Shown here one piece after another: positions 53,608-63,310 of a DNA stretch of 64,000 nt; position 1 is the first letter of the stretch; every line of letters starts with the position of its first letter. Made by a program: the position numbers and the translations under genes. The notes under the pieces were generated by a model that was given only the letters and a program-made list of their open reading frames with translations, had not been told where the DNA came from and made no database searches. This DNA is from JAOUEA01 sp963825635 (lineage in GTDB: Bacteria > Actinomycetota > UBA4738 > HRBIN12). The stretch is from assembly GCA_963825635.1 (NCBI GenBank), contig CAWGTU010000001.1, positions 1,755,800 to 1,819,799 of the forward strand, in the 5' to 3' direction.

Positions 53608-55251
53608 GTGAGCGAGCCATACGACGTCGTGATCGTCGGAGCCGGTCACAACGGTCTGGTCGCGGCCTTCTATCTCGCGCGGGCAGGCCTGCGGACGATC
53701 GTGGTCGAGCGGCGCTCGATCGTGGGCGGCGCCTGCACGACCGAGGAGTTCGCTCCGGGGTTCAAGGCCTCGCCGGGCGCGTACGTGCTCTCGATGCTCC
53801 GGGGTGCGATCTGGCGCGACCTGCGGCTGCGCGAGCGCGGCTTGACCGTCGACGAGGGCGGCCCTTCTCTCAACGTCTACCCCGACGGCAGCACGTTCGT
53901 GCTCGAGACCGAGCCCGAGCGGGCGCTCGACGCGATCCGGGCCCGCTCGGTCGCCGACGCGCGGGCCTTCCCGGCGTACGAGGAGAAGCTCGCTCACATC
54001 GCCGCCTCGCTGATGCCGATGTTCGACATCACCGCCCCGAACCCCGAGCGCCCGCGCGTCCGTGACCTGCGCGGCGGCGCGCGGCTCGCCCTGATGGCGG
54101 CCCGTCACCGGCGTGCCCTCGACGAGATGGCCTTCGTCTTCGCGACGTCGGCGAGCCGGTACCTGGACGAGCATTTCGGCGACGAGATGGTGAAGTCGGC
54201 CCTCGGCTGGGAGTCGATCAGCAACACGCTCGCCGGGCCCGACACCGCGGGCACCGCGTACGGCTTGCTGCACGAGGCCGCGTCGGGAGGTTCCGGCGGC
54301 GGGGTCGGGTGGGGGTTCGTGCGCGGCGGCATGGGCACGGTGACGTCGCTGATGGCCGACGCCGCGATGGAGGCCGGCGCCGAGATCCGCACCGACGCCG
54401 CCGTTGCTCGCATCGACGTGCGAGGCGATCGCGTGGTGGGGGTCGTGCTCGAGGACGGCCAGGAGATCCGAGCCCGCCGCACGGTCTCCAACGCCGATCC
54501 GAAGCGGACCTTCCTCGGGCTGGTCGACCCGACCGCGCTGCCGGCGGCGTTCACGGCACGCCTCGAGGCGTACCGGTGCGAGGGGGCGAGCCTGAAGATG
54601 AACCTGGCCGTCTCGGAGCTGCCGAGGATCGCGGGGGTCGACGACGGTGCGGGGGTGCGCTCCTACCATCGTGGCCTGGTGCAGCTGACCAAGCCGTTGC
54701 CAGAGCTGGACCGGGATCAGGCGACCGCGCGCGCAGGCGTTCCGGCCGACGACCCCCATATCGAACTCTGCATCCCGTCGGTGCACGACCCGTCGTTGGC
54801 CCCGGAGGGCCGCCACGTGGTGACGTTGGGGGTGCGGTCACAGCCCTACCGCCTGGCCGGCACGACCTGGGACGAGACCCGCGACGCGGTCGCCGATCGG
54901 GTGATCGAACAGGTGGGAAGGGTGTTCCCGAACCTGCCCGGGTCGATCCTGCACCGCGAGGTGCTGAGCCCGCTCGACCTCGAACGGCGCCTCGCGCTCA
55001 CGGGCGGGCACCACCTGCACGGCGACATGGCGCCCGACCAGCTGCTCTTCCTGCGGCCCGTGCGGGGATGGGCCGACTACCGCACCCCGCTCCGCGGCCT
55101 CTACCTGTGCGGCGCCGGCACCCACCCGGGCGGCGGCGTCACCGGCGCGAACGGGCGCAACTGCGCCCGCGAGGTCCTGCGGGACGCCGGGCGACGGCCG
55201 AGGAGGGCTGACCGCGACGGGCGCTCGACCGCGAACGTCAGGCCGGCGTGA
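53608..55251 (+). CDS. FAD-dependent oxidoreductase, phytoene desaturase (CrtI)-like
   Basis: It has 547 residues. The N-terminal dinucleotide-binding motif VVIVGAGHNGLVAAFYLARAG and VVERRSIVGGACTTEEFAPGF are CrtI/pyridine-nucleotide-oxidase-like. The C-terminal GLYLCGAGTHPGGGVTGANGRNCA is the family's FAD-binding tail. Many actinobacterial members are not in carotenoid pathways, and no crtB is near, so the substrate is unknown. The GTG start at 53608 is the first usable codon. The 3' end overlaps the convergent CapA gene by 14 bases. Confidence 0.88.
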   Translation: MSEPYDVVIVGAGHNGLVAAFYLARAGLRTIVVERRSIVGGACTTEEFAPGFKASPGAYVLSMLRGAIWRDLRLRERGLTVDEGGPSLNVYPDGSTFVLETEPERALDAIRARSVADARAFPAYEEKLAHIAASLMPMFDITAPNPERPRVRDLRGGARLALMAARHRRALDEMAFVFATSASRYLDEHFGDEMVKSALGWESISNTLAGPDTAGTAYGLLHEAASGGSGGGVGWGFVRGGMGTVTSLMADAAMEAGAEIRTDAAVARIDVRGDRVVGVVLEDGQEIRARRTVSNADPKRTFLGLVDPTALPAAFTARLEAYRCEGASLKMNLAVSELPRIAGVDDGAGVRSYHRGLVQLTKPLPELDRDQATARAGVPADDPHIELCIPSVHDPSLAPEGRHVVTLGVRSQPYRLAGTTWDETRDAVADRVIEQVGRVFPNLPGSILHREVLSPLDLERRLALTGGHHLHGDMAPDQLLFLRPVRGWADYRTPLRGLYLCGAGTHPGGGVTGANGRNCAREVLRDAGRRPRRADRDGRSTANVRPA

Positions 55252-56603
55252 CGATCCCCGTGCCGTCGTCGACCTTCACCTCGACCCCGAAGGGCTGCGA
55301 CATCGTCCGCACCTCGTCGAGGATCGCGTCGGCGACCTCCGGACTCGGGGTGCGCGGGATACCGCGGCGCGTGATCGGCTCGTGCCGGCCGAGGTCCACC
55401 GGGTGCAGCCGGAGCTCCTCCAGCCCGTCCGGTCCGAAGCGCACGCGCGCGAGCAGCCCTTGGAACGTCGCGTCCTTGCCGAAGGAATCGTCGTTCAGCA
55501 CGCCCATGAGGTCGGCGTCGGTCGCCGCCGCCGGGTCGTCGAACCGCTCGCGCAGCAGCGCCCGGCTCTCGTCGTAGAAGTAGCGCTGGATCGGCTCCTG
55601 CATGTCGCACCAGAAGAAGTTGCCGAGGCCGTAGAGCACCGGCCGCCCGCGGTAGAGCTCCACGGGTGCGACGTGATGAGGTCCGCTGATCGCCACGACG
55701 TCGGCGCCGTGGTCGATCGCCGCGTGCGCCCACGAGCGCAGGAACTCGGGCGGCTCCCCGGGCCGGCCGTCTCCCTGGTGCGAGTGGGCCGCCGCGATCA
55801 CGACGTCGGCGTGTTGCGACGCGAGCCGGATCGCCCGCAGGTTCGCCGGCCAGCGCCTCCTCGTCGGGCTCGTGGCGGATGCCCATCTCCTCGCCGACCT
55901 CGAACCCGCGCCCGTACAGCTCGAGGCGATCGGGCGGCTCGCCCTCGGGGTCGACGTGCTGGGCGAGCCAGGCCACGTCGCCCTCGGGGTGCGCCTCGCG
56001 GATCGCAACGAGGCTGCGCATCACCTTGCGCGTCACGATCACCGTCGTGCGCACCGCCACCGTGTGCACGCCGGGGCGCGCCGGCACCTCGCCGAACGCG
56101 TCGAGCGCGGGAGCGAGCCCGCTGGCGGGACTCGTCGTCATCGACACCACCCCGAGGCGCCCGGCGTCGGTCTCCAGGTACCGCGGGGCTCGCGCGGCCG
56201 CCAGCGTGGGGCCGGCCCCCGCGTGGAGCAGCGCCGCCTCGTCGAGGTAGAGGCCGGTCTCGAACATGCCGCCGGCGCCCCAGTCGGTGGAATGGTTGTT
56301 CGCACGGGCGAAGACGTCGAAGCCGAGGGCGCGCAGATCGAGGGCCGCGTCGGGCGCCGCGCGGATCGCCCAGTCGTCGGGCAGGCCCGACGGCACCGCG
56401 GCGGTGTCGGTGAGGTCGACGAGGCTGGTCTCGAGGTTCCCGAAGGTGGCGTCCGAGCCCCGCAGCAGGGTGACCACCTCGGCGAAGGCGCGATCGACGC
56501 CGGCCATCGACAGCAGCGGTCTCGAGACGATGCAGTCCCCCACCGCCGCCACGGTGAACGATCCCCGCAGGGTCGTGGTGTCGGTCCCGTCGACGCGTGC
56601 CAC
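55238..56603 (-). pseudogene. CapA-like metallophosphatase family protein with a frame break
   Basis: CapA/PgsA-type protein (calcineurin-like fold) linked in other bacteria to poly-gamma-glutamate or capsule synthesis. The N-terminal part (VAAVGDCIVSRPLLS, NLETSLVD, FARANNHSTDWG) is in one frame. After about 55850 the rest (SQHADVVIAAAHSHQGD, VAISGPHHVAPVELY, YGLGNFFWCD) is in another. The total length is one base off a multiple of three. The GTG at 56603 follows TACGAT (56615-56610 on the minus strand) by 6 bases, a leaderless layout. No signal peptide is seen. Confidence 0.82.
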
Positions 56604-56651
56604 GGCCGCATCGTACGGGTGGTGCGGGGGTCGGCGCACGCCCGACGAGGG

Positions 56652-57492
56652 TCAGCGGCGGATCAGGACGGTGGTGCCCATCGGGATGGCGCGCAGCCGG
56701 TTCATCTGCGGGTTGTACACCCGCGGACAGCCGTACGAGACGCGGGCTCCCCGATCGGTGGGATCGGCGGTGCCGTGGATCGCCATGCGCCCGCCCCCCG
56801 GCCAGTTCGTGAGCACCTCGGAGAAGCCCGAGAGCCCCAGCAGGTAGGTCCCGTACGGACCGGACGCGTCGCGTGGATCGAGGTGAGCCCACACGAAGAA
56901 CCGGCCCACGGTCGTCGGGGTGTTCGGCGCCCCGATGCCCACGGTGAACCGGTGACGCAGCTTCCCGTTGCGGTAGTGGCGGAGCTGACGCTCGGAGAGG
57001 TCGACCACGACCAGGTGGCGCGTGCGGTCGAACGTCACGTCGTCGCCCCTGACCCAGCCGTTCGACCCGTTGGGCTCGATGCCGAGCAGCACCCGGTACC
57101 ACGTCGTGTCGCCCTTGACCCTGACGCCCCGGATCGGGAACGCGATGCGCTGATCCCACGGGTTCAGCGCATCGACGCTCATGCGCAGCCTCGCGCCGCC
57201 GCGAGGGTCGGTGTAGACGTTCAGCCGATCGTCGACGGCCCGCAGCGCCCACCTCCATCGCTCCAGCGACTTCGGCGCCGGCGCCGCCATCTGAGCGGGC
57301 TGCGCGGTCTCGTGCGTGGATCCTGCCTGGCCGATCTCGAGGAACTCCCGCGGCGAGGGCGACGCAGGAGGCGGGGGCGCGACGGTCGGTGCGAGCTCTC
57401 GCGCCGAGGCATCCTCGGGGAAGTCGTTGCAGCCCGCGCCCGACGAGGGCGAGGACGGCGAGGCACGCGAGGAAGGAGCGCCGGGGGGCCAC
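56652..57492 (-). pseudogene. L,D-transpeptidase (YkuD) lipoprotein with a frame break in the signal peptide
   Basis: Peptidoglycan cross-linking enzyme. The catalytic motif is HGTADPTDRGARVSYGCPRV, with Cys as nucleophile, in a C-terminal YkuD domain (residues about 155-275). From GTG 57492 the frame reads PRRSFLACLAVLALVG, a lipoprotein signal. One extra C near 57435 then shifts it out of frame with GCNDFPEDASA and the rest. Removing that base gives LVGAGC, a proper lipobox. The mature part before YkuD is Pro/Ala-rich and then holds an SH3-like region. Confidence 0.82.
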
Positions 57493-57559
57493 GGGTCCTC
57501 ATCATTCCAGATGATCGCGTGACGTGCAGAGGACCTGCCCCGGAGTAGCCTTGATGAGC

Positions 57560-57643
57560 GCGAGAGTGGCGGAACTGGCAGACGCGCCGGGTTTAGGTCC
57601 CGGTGCCCGAAAGGGCGTGGGAGTTCGAATCTCCCCTCTCGCA
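57560..57643 (+). tRNA. tRNA-Leu (TAG)
   Basis: Acceptor arms GCGAGAG and CTCTCGC pair. The anticodon loop TTTAGGT between CCGGG and CCCGG gives TAG. The long variable arm (TGCCCGAAAGGGCG) is typical of tRNA-Leu. CCA is not encoded. TAGCCT (57546-57551) lies 8 bases upstream. Confidence 0.95.
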
Positions 57644-57832
57644 CCCCTCTGACCTGCGGATCTTCGTTCCGGGGTCATTCGAGCGAAGGCGTCAGGAACC
57701 CGTCTTGCTCACGCTTGCTCACAGAAGTCGCGGCAGCGGGTTCCTTGCTCGATGCCGACCGTGGTCTTGGCCCTCGTACCGAAAGGACACGTCCAGCGAT
57801 CCTCGGGTGTGGGCTCCTGCCGATCGACGGAG

Positions 57833-59262
57833 TCACACAAGTCGACCGAGAAGACCCAGGAACAACAGGAGGGACAAGTACAGGGCCAGCGCGGGGATAG
57901 GCATCACCCACACGATCAAGGCCAAGGCCGTGGTCGACAAGACGTCCCTTTCCGACGGCCACCACACTCCCCTGACCCAGTGGACGACGGCTCCGAGCAG
58001 CGCACCGACCGCGACGCCGAGGGACCAGCCCTGCGCCAGCGCAATCCACGTGTCCCCCGGTCCCGATGCCCATCGTCCGACGGTGTTGCTGAAGACGAGG
58101 ATGCCGATCATCCCCGTGATGGTTGCAATGGCGGTGGTGCGCCACACCGGCCAAGGGATGAGGATGGCGGCAGCGATCGCGCCGAATACCAGGATCGCCA
58201 ATCCCTTGGCTGGGATCTCCGAGAGGTGGATGCCCCTGTCGATCTCAGGCGGCGCGGCGATGTCGTCTTCACCGTGGTCGGCGGAGTTCCCCTTCACCGA
58301 CGCGGCGTCGTTCAGGTTGACGGTGCCATGTGACCTCCAGATCCCACCGCCATCGTCGGTGGCATGATTCCCACGCACCGATGACGAGTCGTTCATCGTG
58401 AGGACGCTCCCAGCCTCCAGAGCGATCCCGCCTCCTTCCACATGGGCAGTGTTCCCGCGCACTGAGGACGAGCCGTTCATGACGATCGTGGGGTCGGGGA
58501 GGTGGCGTGGGCGGTCGTTGCCCGCGTAGATCCCCCCGCCGATGACGCTGGTGTTCCCGCGCACCGACGAATGGTCGTTCATCCTGAGGGTGCTCCCACC
58601 CATGAGGATGATCCCGCCGCCCGTTTGAGCCGTGTTCATGGTCACGGAGGACGAGTCGTTCAGAGTGAGTTCGCCGTAGTTGGCGATCCCTCCGGCCTCG
58701 TTCCCGGTCACAGAGGAAGTGCCGTTCAGGGTGAGGGTCCCGTAGTTCGCGATCCCGCCGCCTTCGGACCCTGACCTATTCCCTCGGACAACCGAGCGGT
58801 TCAGGTAAGGGTGCCACCTTCCCGAACGCGGATCCCGCCCCCAGCGTGAGAGTCGCCGACGTCCGCATCCCAATCAGTGTTCACGCCGCCCGTGATCTTC
58901 AGATTCGTGAGGGTCACGCGTGCAACCACGTCAAGGACGCGGTCCGAGTTCCCCTGACCGTGCAGGACGGCCTTTGCCCTGTCCCGCGTCGGGTGGCCCA
59001 CTAGGGTGAGGTCCTTGTCGATCGTGAACCTGCCGATGCAGACACCCGTCACCGCGATCCTGTCGCCGTGGTCGGCCGCTCTGATCGCCGCTTGCAGGTT
59101 CGAACGGCTCGGTGTGTCCTGTGTCTGGTTCGTGGCTCGGCAGGTCCTCTCCACCGCACTCGCAGTTGGTGCCGAGACGACGAGCATCCCGATCACCATC
59201 CCAAGCGTCGCCGCAGAGACCACGTATCGACCTGCTCCGCGCTCCCGAGAGAGGCGGCCCAT
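57833..59262 (-). pseudogene. Beta-helix surface protein with C-terminal membrane domain, one frame break
   Basis: The N-terminal frame (59262-58801) has a signal peptide (SAATLGMVIGMLVVSAPTASA) and a domain shared with the next gene (RSNLQAAIRAADHGDRI, GRFTIDKDLTLVG). After a one-base loss near 58806 the second frame continues with about six 20-30-residue coils of the type LTLNGTSSVTGN/GGGIANYG. It ends with four or five membrane helices (GLAILVFGAIAAAILIPW to LALYLSLLLFLGLLG). Repaired, it would be about 476 residues. It is a putative surface-displayed right-handed beta-helix held by a C-terminal anchor. Base composition is visibly more AT-rich than the fab/clp region. Confidence 0.68.
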
Positions 59263-59480
59263 CCCAATAACATCGGTCGAGAAACGACCGCGGCGGAAGG
59301 GAGTCGCGACGAGCCAGGATCATCGCTGCGTATCCCTTGGTCCTAGTCCCGAGCAAGCTCCTGCAACGTCATGCCCCGCAGCGTGCCTGACGGTCTCGAC
59401 GAGATGGAAGACCTGCAACGAGAGCCCCATTCGACCACCACGACTTCGCGACACCAGGGCGGATTGACCTCAGCAGGCAA

Positions 59481-60887
59481 TCACGCGCAGCCGCCGGTAC
59501 CGCTCGGGATCAGGGACACGTCGCTATCGAGGAAGTCGTTGGGATCGTTCGGTTCGGCCGTCCCGATCCACTCGTCGATGCTCGTGCCGTCGCACGCGTT
59601 GGTGGTGCCGAAGACGGTGTTGTAGACGCCGCCGCCGATGAGGGTGCTGGTGTTGTCGAACACCGAGGAGGAATCCTTCAGGGTGAGGTCACCGTTGTTC
59701 CTGATCCCGCCGCCCGCACCGTCAGACGTGTTGCCGGTCACCGATGACGAGCCGGTCAGGACGAGGGTGCTGCCCTCGTCGTTGAAGATTCCCCCCTCCG
59801 TGTTCCCGCGCACCGAGGACAAGCCGCGCAGCGTGGCGGAGCTGGCGAAGTTCCAGATGCCAACGCCCATGTTGTCATGCACCGAGGACGAATCCTTCAG
59901 CACGGTCATGCCGAACCAGTTGACGATCCCACCTCCGCCACCCGTGGGTGCTGAGTTCCTGCTGACGGAGGAGGAGTCCCTGAGGGTGACGGTCCCATCG
60001 GAGAAGCTGAGGACCCCGCCGCCGATTCCATTCCCGCCCGGGACGTCGTTCACGGCGGTGTTCCCTCGCACCGAGGACGCATCGTTCATGGTGACCGTCG
60101 GATCCTTGTAGCGGGGGCGGTCGGAGGCGAGCAGGATCCCACCGCCAAGTGTTGACGTGTTCCCCCGCACCGAGGACGTGCCGTTCATGATGAAGGCGTC
60201 GTGGTTCACGATCCCGCCACCCGCGTTGTTGGCTCGGTTTCCCCGCACCTCGGAGGAGCCGTTCAGGGTGAGCCTGCCGTAGTTGACGATTCCGCCACCG
60301 GCCCCGGTTGAATCCCCCTTGACGCCAGCCCGATTGCCGACCACCTCCGACGAGTTCAGGGTGAGCCTGCCGTAGTTCGCGATCCCGCCACCTTGATACG
60401 CGGCCCTGTTCCCGCTCACGCGCGACCGAGTCAACGTGAGAACACCGGCAGGGGCCACGCGGATCCCACCGCCTGTGTCACCCGAGCGCACCCCGCCGGT
60501 GTTGGCCACGCCGCCCGTGACCTTCAGGTTCGTGAGCGTCACCCGTGCGGCGACGCGGACGACGTGGCCCGAGCCGCGTTGGCCATGGAGCACCGGCTTC
60601 GCCCCGTCCGGGATCTTGCGGCCCACGAGGGTGAGGTTCCTGTCGATCGTGAAGCTGCCGACGCAGACACCCTTGACCGAGATTCGGTCGCCGCGATGGG
60701 CCGCATTGATCGCGGCCTGCAAGTTGGAGCGGCTCGGAGTGCCCTGGGTGACGTTCGCCGCCCCACAGGTGTTCTCCGCCGCGGCCGCGCTGGGTATGAC
60801 GGCGACGAGCGACCCGACCACCAAGCCCAGGGTCACCAGCGCGGCGATCGACCGAGGTGTCAGGTACCGACGCTCGACACGATCCAT
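59481..60887 (-). CDS. Secreted right-handed beta-helix protein
   Basis: It has 468 residues from the ATG at 60887. A signal peptide (SIAALVTLGLVVGSLVAVIPSAAA) leads to the same N-terminal domain as the neighbouring gene (TPSRSNLQAAINAA, GVCVGSFTIDRNLTLVG). About ten coils of the form SSVRGNTA-GGGI-N-G-LTLNGS follow, then a short acidic tail ending GGCA with no membrane anchor. Parallel beta-helices of this type occur in polymorphic adhesins and polysaccharide lyases, and no catalytic residues are recognisable. It is paralogous to the gene just downstream on the same strand. Confidence 0.75.
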   Translation of the reverse strand: MDRVERRYLTPRSIAALVTLGLVVGSLVAVIPSAAAAENTCGAANVTQGTPSRSNLQAAINAAHRGDRISVKGVCVGSFTIDRNLTLVGRKIPDGAKPVLHGQRGSGHVVRVAARVTLTNLKVTGGVANTGGVRSGDTGGGIRVAPAGVLTLTRSRVSGNRAAYQGGGIANYGRLTLNSSEVVGNRAGVKGDSTGAGGGIVNYGRLTLNGSSEVRGNRANNAGGGIVNHDAFIMNGTSSVRGNTSTLGGGILLASDRPRYKDPTVTMNDASSVRGNTAVNDVPGGNGIGGGVLSFSDGTVTLRDSSSVSRNSAPTGGGGGIVNWFGMTVLKDSSSVHDNMGVGIWNFASSATLRGLSSVRGNTEGGIFNDEGSTLVLTGSSSVTGNTSDGAGGGIRNNGDLTLKDSSSVFDNTSTLIGGGVYNTVFGTTNACDGTSIDEWIGTAEPNDPNDFLDSDVSLIPSGTGGCA

Positions 60888-61276
60888 GCCTCCGTATCGA
60901 CATTGGGAAACCGCACCTGAACGGGTCCGTCCGAAGGCAGCACCCATCGGTGATCGGCTCGGTCGTAGCGGTCTGAGGATGTGGAGCGGTGGAGGGACGT
61001 GCCATCCACCTCATCCGCCGCTTCTTGGCAAGAGGTCGTTTCGGTCAGGAGCGGGAGCGCTGGGAAGAGGAGGAACCGTCGGGGTTTCGCAGTCCGCGGC
61101 CTCATGGGAGGCAGCGTGCCTCTGACCAGATCAAGATGGAAGCTGAGCAACAGTAGCCGCATCGGATCGCCTCGTACTCGACATCAACACTCACGTGTGT
61201 CGAGCCGATGGCGGTTGCATGCGGCTCTCGTCGCATCACTTCCATCGGTGTTCGGCCCGAAGGCATCCTGCCGGGT
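60888..61276. other. Intergenic region without recognised gene
   Basis: This 389-base gap separates the divergent beta-helix gene and membrane-protein gene and must hold both promoters. No strong coding frame, tRNA or hairpin is evident. An in-frame upstream extension of the membrane-protein gene to 61208 is possible but is less hydrophobic and lacks support. Confidence 0.4.
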
Positions 61277-62458
61277 ATGTCGCTCGAGCTGCTCGCGATG
61301 ATCCTCGCCGCCACCGTGGTCATTGTTGCGGTCTTGGCGATCCGCACCGCGCCGGCGGTCACGGTCGCGCTCCTCTCAGGGCTGGTGGGGGCGGTCGCCA
61401 GCTACCGAGTGGCATCGCTGGACGGCCCAGAAGGGGTTCCCCTAGTGGTCGCCGCGTGGTTCAGCTTCGGCCTCATGCTTGGCGCGATCGTCGGGGCTAC
61501 GGTCACCCGTCACCCGGAGCCCGGCACCTGGCCGATGAAACAGCGGGGCTTGAACCTCCTCCTGTGGGCGCCGTGGCTATGCATCACGCTTGCCGTCGTT
61601 CTTCAGCTGCGGGGAGTATGCCCGCTCTACGCCAACGGAGGGATCTGCGACTTCGGCGGTGTCGACTTGGGGGGCGGGTGGATCACCCCGGTCGTGATCC
61701 TCTTCGCGATCGACCTGCTCGTGCTCGTGGCGCTGGTGTGGTCTTCGCCCGGGAGACGAGACCGAACCACGGAAGATGCTGAGCAGTCTCGATCGCGGCT
61801 CGGGAGCGCGGTACGCCTCGTGATCGCAGGCGTATGGATCGTGTTGGCCCTCGGCACCCTCGCGGTGGCGTTCACGCGGCCGTCCGAACTCGAGGCATGG
61901 CGGGCGGCCCAGCCCGATGCGGAGCGCTTCGCCCCCAACCTCCTGGACCCCGTCCCCGGTGACGAGCGGGCCGTCGGAGGATGTCGATCAGTCGCGATCC
62001 GCGATGGCGCCTTCGATCGCGCCTTCGAGGTGGAGCGAGTCCGGTGGTTGGAAGGGCACGTTCCTGGCTGGCTCCCGGACGCCTTCGGGTTGGCTGAATA
62101 CGCGATGTCGGAGGACCGGTGGGATGACAGCGAGGACGAGTACATCGCCTCCAGTGCGAGGGGTGCGTGGAGCGACGGGGCCTGTCGTCGCGTGTCGCTC
62201 ACGCTCTTCGGCGCGGTGCGGGATCATGAACGGTTCAACCGGCTCTACTCGGTCGTCGACGAGATCGGCGACTGGGTCGTCGTGGCCGGGCGCGGTTGCT
62301 TCCGATCGACCGTCGCAGACGGAGGCTGCCTCCACTACGTGGCGTTCTCCGACGAGGAGCGGAGCGCGGATAACGACCGGATCGTGGGACTCAGTCTGCA
62401 GATGTCTGGGGTCGACCGCGACGTCGGCGACAAGATCGCGCTCGCGATCCCGGTCTGA
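61277..62458 (+). CDS. Multi-pass membrane protein with C-terminal extracytoplasmic domain, unknown
   Basis: It has 393 residues from ATG 61277. About six N-terminal membrane helices (LAMILAATVVIVAVLAI, VALLSGLVGAVASY, LVVAAWFSFGLMLGAIVG, LLLWAPWLCITLAVVLQL, PVVILFAIDLLVLVALVW, LVIAGVWIVLALGTLAV) end near residue 200. A soluble part of about 190 residues follows, with cysteines at GGCRSV, GACRRV, GRGCFR and GGCLHY, suggesting two disulfides. I recognise no family. Confidence 0.65.
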   Translation: MSLELLAMILAATVVIVAVLAIRTAPAVTVALLSGLVGAVASYRVASLDGPEGVPLVVAAWFSFGLMLGAIVGATVTRHPEPGTWPMKQRGLNLLLWAPWLCITLAVVLQLRGVCPLYANGGICDFGGVDLGGGWITPVVILFAIDLLVLVALVWSSPGRRDRTTEDAEQSRSRLGSAVRLVIAGVWIVLALGTLAVAFTRPSELEAWRAAQPDAERFAPNLLDPVPGDERAVGGCRSVAIRDGAFDRAFEVERVRWLEGHVPGWLPDAFGLAEYAMSEDRWDDSEDEYIASSARGAWSDGACRRVSLTLFGAVRDHERFNRLYSVVDEIGDWVVVAGRGCFRSTVADGGCLHYVAFSDEERSADNDRIVGLSLQMSGVDRDVGDKIALAIPV

Positions 62459-62487
62459 GAGACGAAATGCGCGACTGAGGAAGGGTG

Positions 62488-62610
62488 ATGGAGGACGAAC
62501 GCAGGCGCACCGCGTGGCTCCTGAGGACTCATCCCGAAGCCTCGATGGATGCGCCACAGGAGCTGAAATCGCAAGTCCTCAAGTGGCTTCCCGGCGTCGA
62601 ACCACCGTGA
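62488..62610 (+). CDS. Small protein of 40 residues, unknown
   Basis: The ATG follows GAGGAAGGGTG, a good ribosome binding site. The sequence is charged and ends PGVEPP. It may be a short accessory product or the remnant of a longer gene, since nothing similar is recognised. Confidence 0.35.
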   Translation: MEDERRRTAWLLRTHPEASMDAPQELKSQVLKWLPGVEPP

Positions 62611-62632
62611 CCGACGTCGTCCTGCTCCCGGC

Positions 62633-62878
62633 GTGGACGTTCTTCACCCGTTCATTGACCGGCCAGAGCCAGAGACTCTCGATATCGAGGCGTCCGCGGC
62701 AGTCGAAGAGTTCGGTTCGCTGTCTGTCGGTGACGAGATCGCATGGGTCTCGACGGGAGCAGACGAAGCCCTTGCGCTGGCCGTGAGTGACCTCCGCCCG
62801 CTGCGCGACCCGTTCCTCGTGAGCAAGGGAGGTGGCTCGTGCCGTTCGAAGTCGACGATTCAGGGGGCTGGTTCCTGA
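62633..62878 (+). CDS. Small acidic protein, unknown
   Basis: It has 81 residues from a GTG without a convincing ribosome binding site. The middle (EFGSLSVGDEIAWVSTGADEALALAVSDL) looks like a compact alpha/beta domain. The last 15 residues overlap the next gene and are low in coding character. A downstream indel could have changed the true end. Confidence 0.35.
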   Translation: MDVLHPFIDRPEPETLDIEASAAVEEFGSLSVGDEIAWVSTGADEALALAVSDLRPLRDPFLVSKGGGSCRSKSTIQGAGS

Positions 62879-63057
62879 CGGAAGACGAGGGAGGGCGCGC
62901 CGAGCTGGGGCATCTGTTAGCCAACGCGCAAGAGGACGAATCCCGTCTCCGGATTGGAGGCCAACCGGTTCAGGCACTACGTGACGACAGCACGGACTCG
63001 ATCTGGGTGATCGACTACAGGAATGAGCTCGTGCGGGCGCTTGCCGCCATCGGTTAG
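62839..63057 (+). CDS. Small protein, unknown
   Basis: It has 72 residues from a GTG with AAGGGAGG 7 bases upstream, which decides the start. The sequence (FEVDDSGGWFLTEDEGGRAEL to VIDYRNELVRALAAIG) is acidic and probably soluble. It follows the previous small gene with overlap, suggesting a pair. No family is recognised. The next 250 bases up to the sigma factor hold no clear gene. Confidence 0.45.
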   Translation: MPFEVDDSGGWFLTEDEGGRAELGHLLANAQEDESRLRIGGQPVQALRDDSTDSIWVIDYRNELVRALAAIG

Positions 63058-63310
63058 GCGTGAGTCGGAGGGGCGGAGTCGCAGGGTCGGCGAGTACACG
63101 CCTTGAGTCTCTTGTCATCCGTCACCCCTGGCCCTCGGGGACCGCATCCAGGCGTCCATGTGTCCCACGGCGGGGACGGGTGGACGGCGTCCGGCGTCCG
63201 GATTCCGGAGGAGAACCGACACCCGGTCGGCGCCGGCACGGGACGGGGCTCGTCGTTCGCCCCGATTGGGTCCGCAATCAACGCCACGAGGATTCCTGTA
63301 AGCACTTCGC

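Noticed and set aside
53608..55251. Carotenoid biosynthesis gene controlled by the CarH-like protein
   Set aside because: The oxidoreductase is CrtI-like but lies 25 kb away with no other carotenoid genes, so the link is not supported.
58501..60360. Repetitive DNA array
   Set aside because: The repetition is at protein level (beta-helix coils) with diverged DNA, so it is coding structure, not a separate repeat element.
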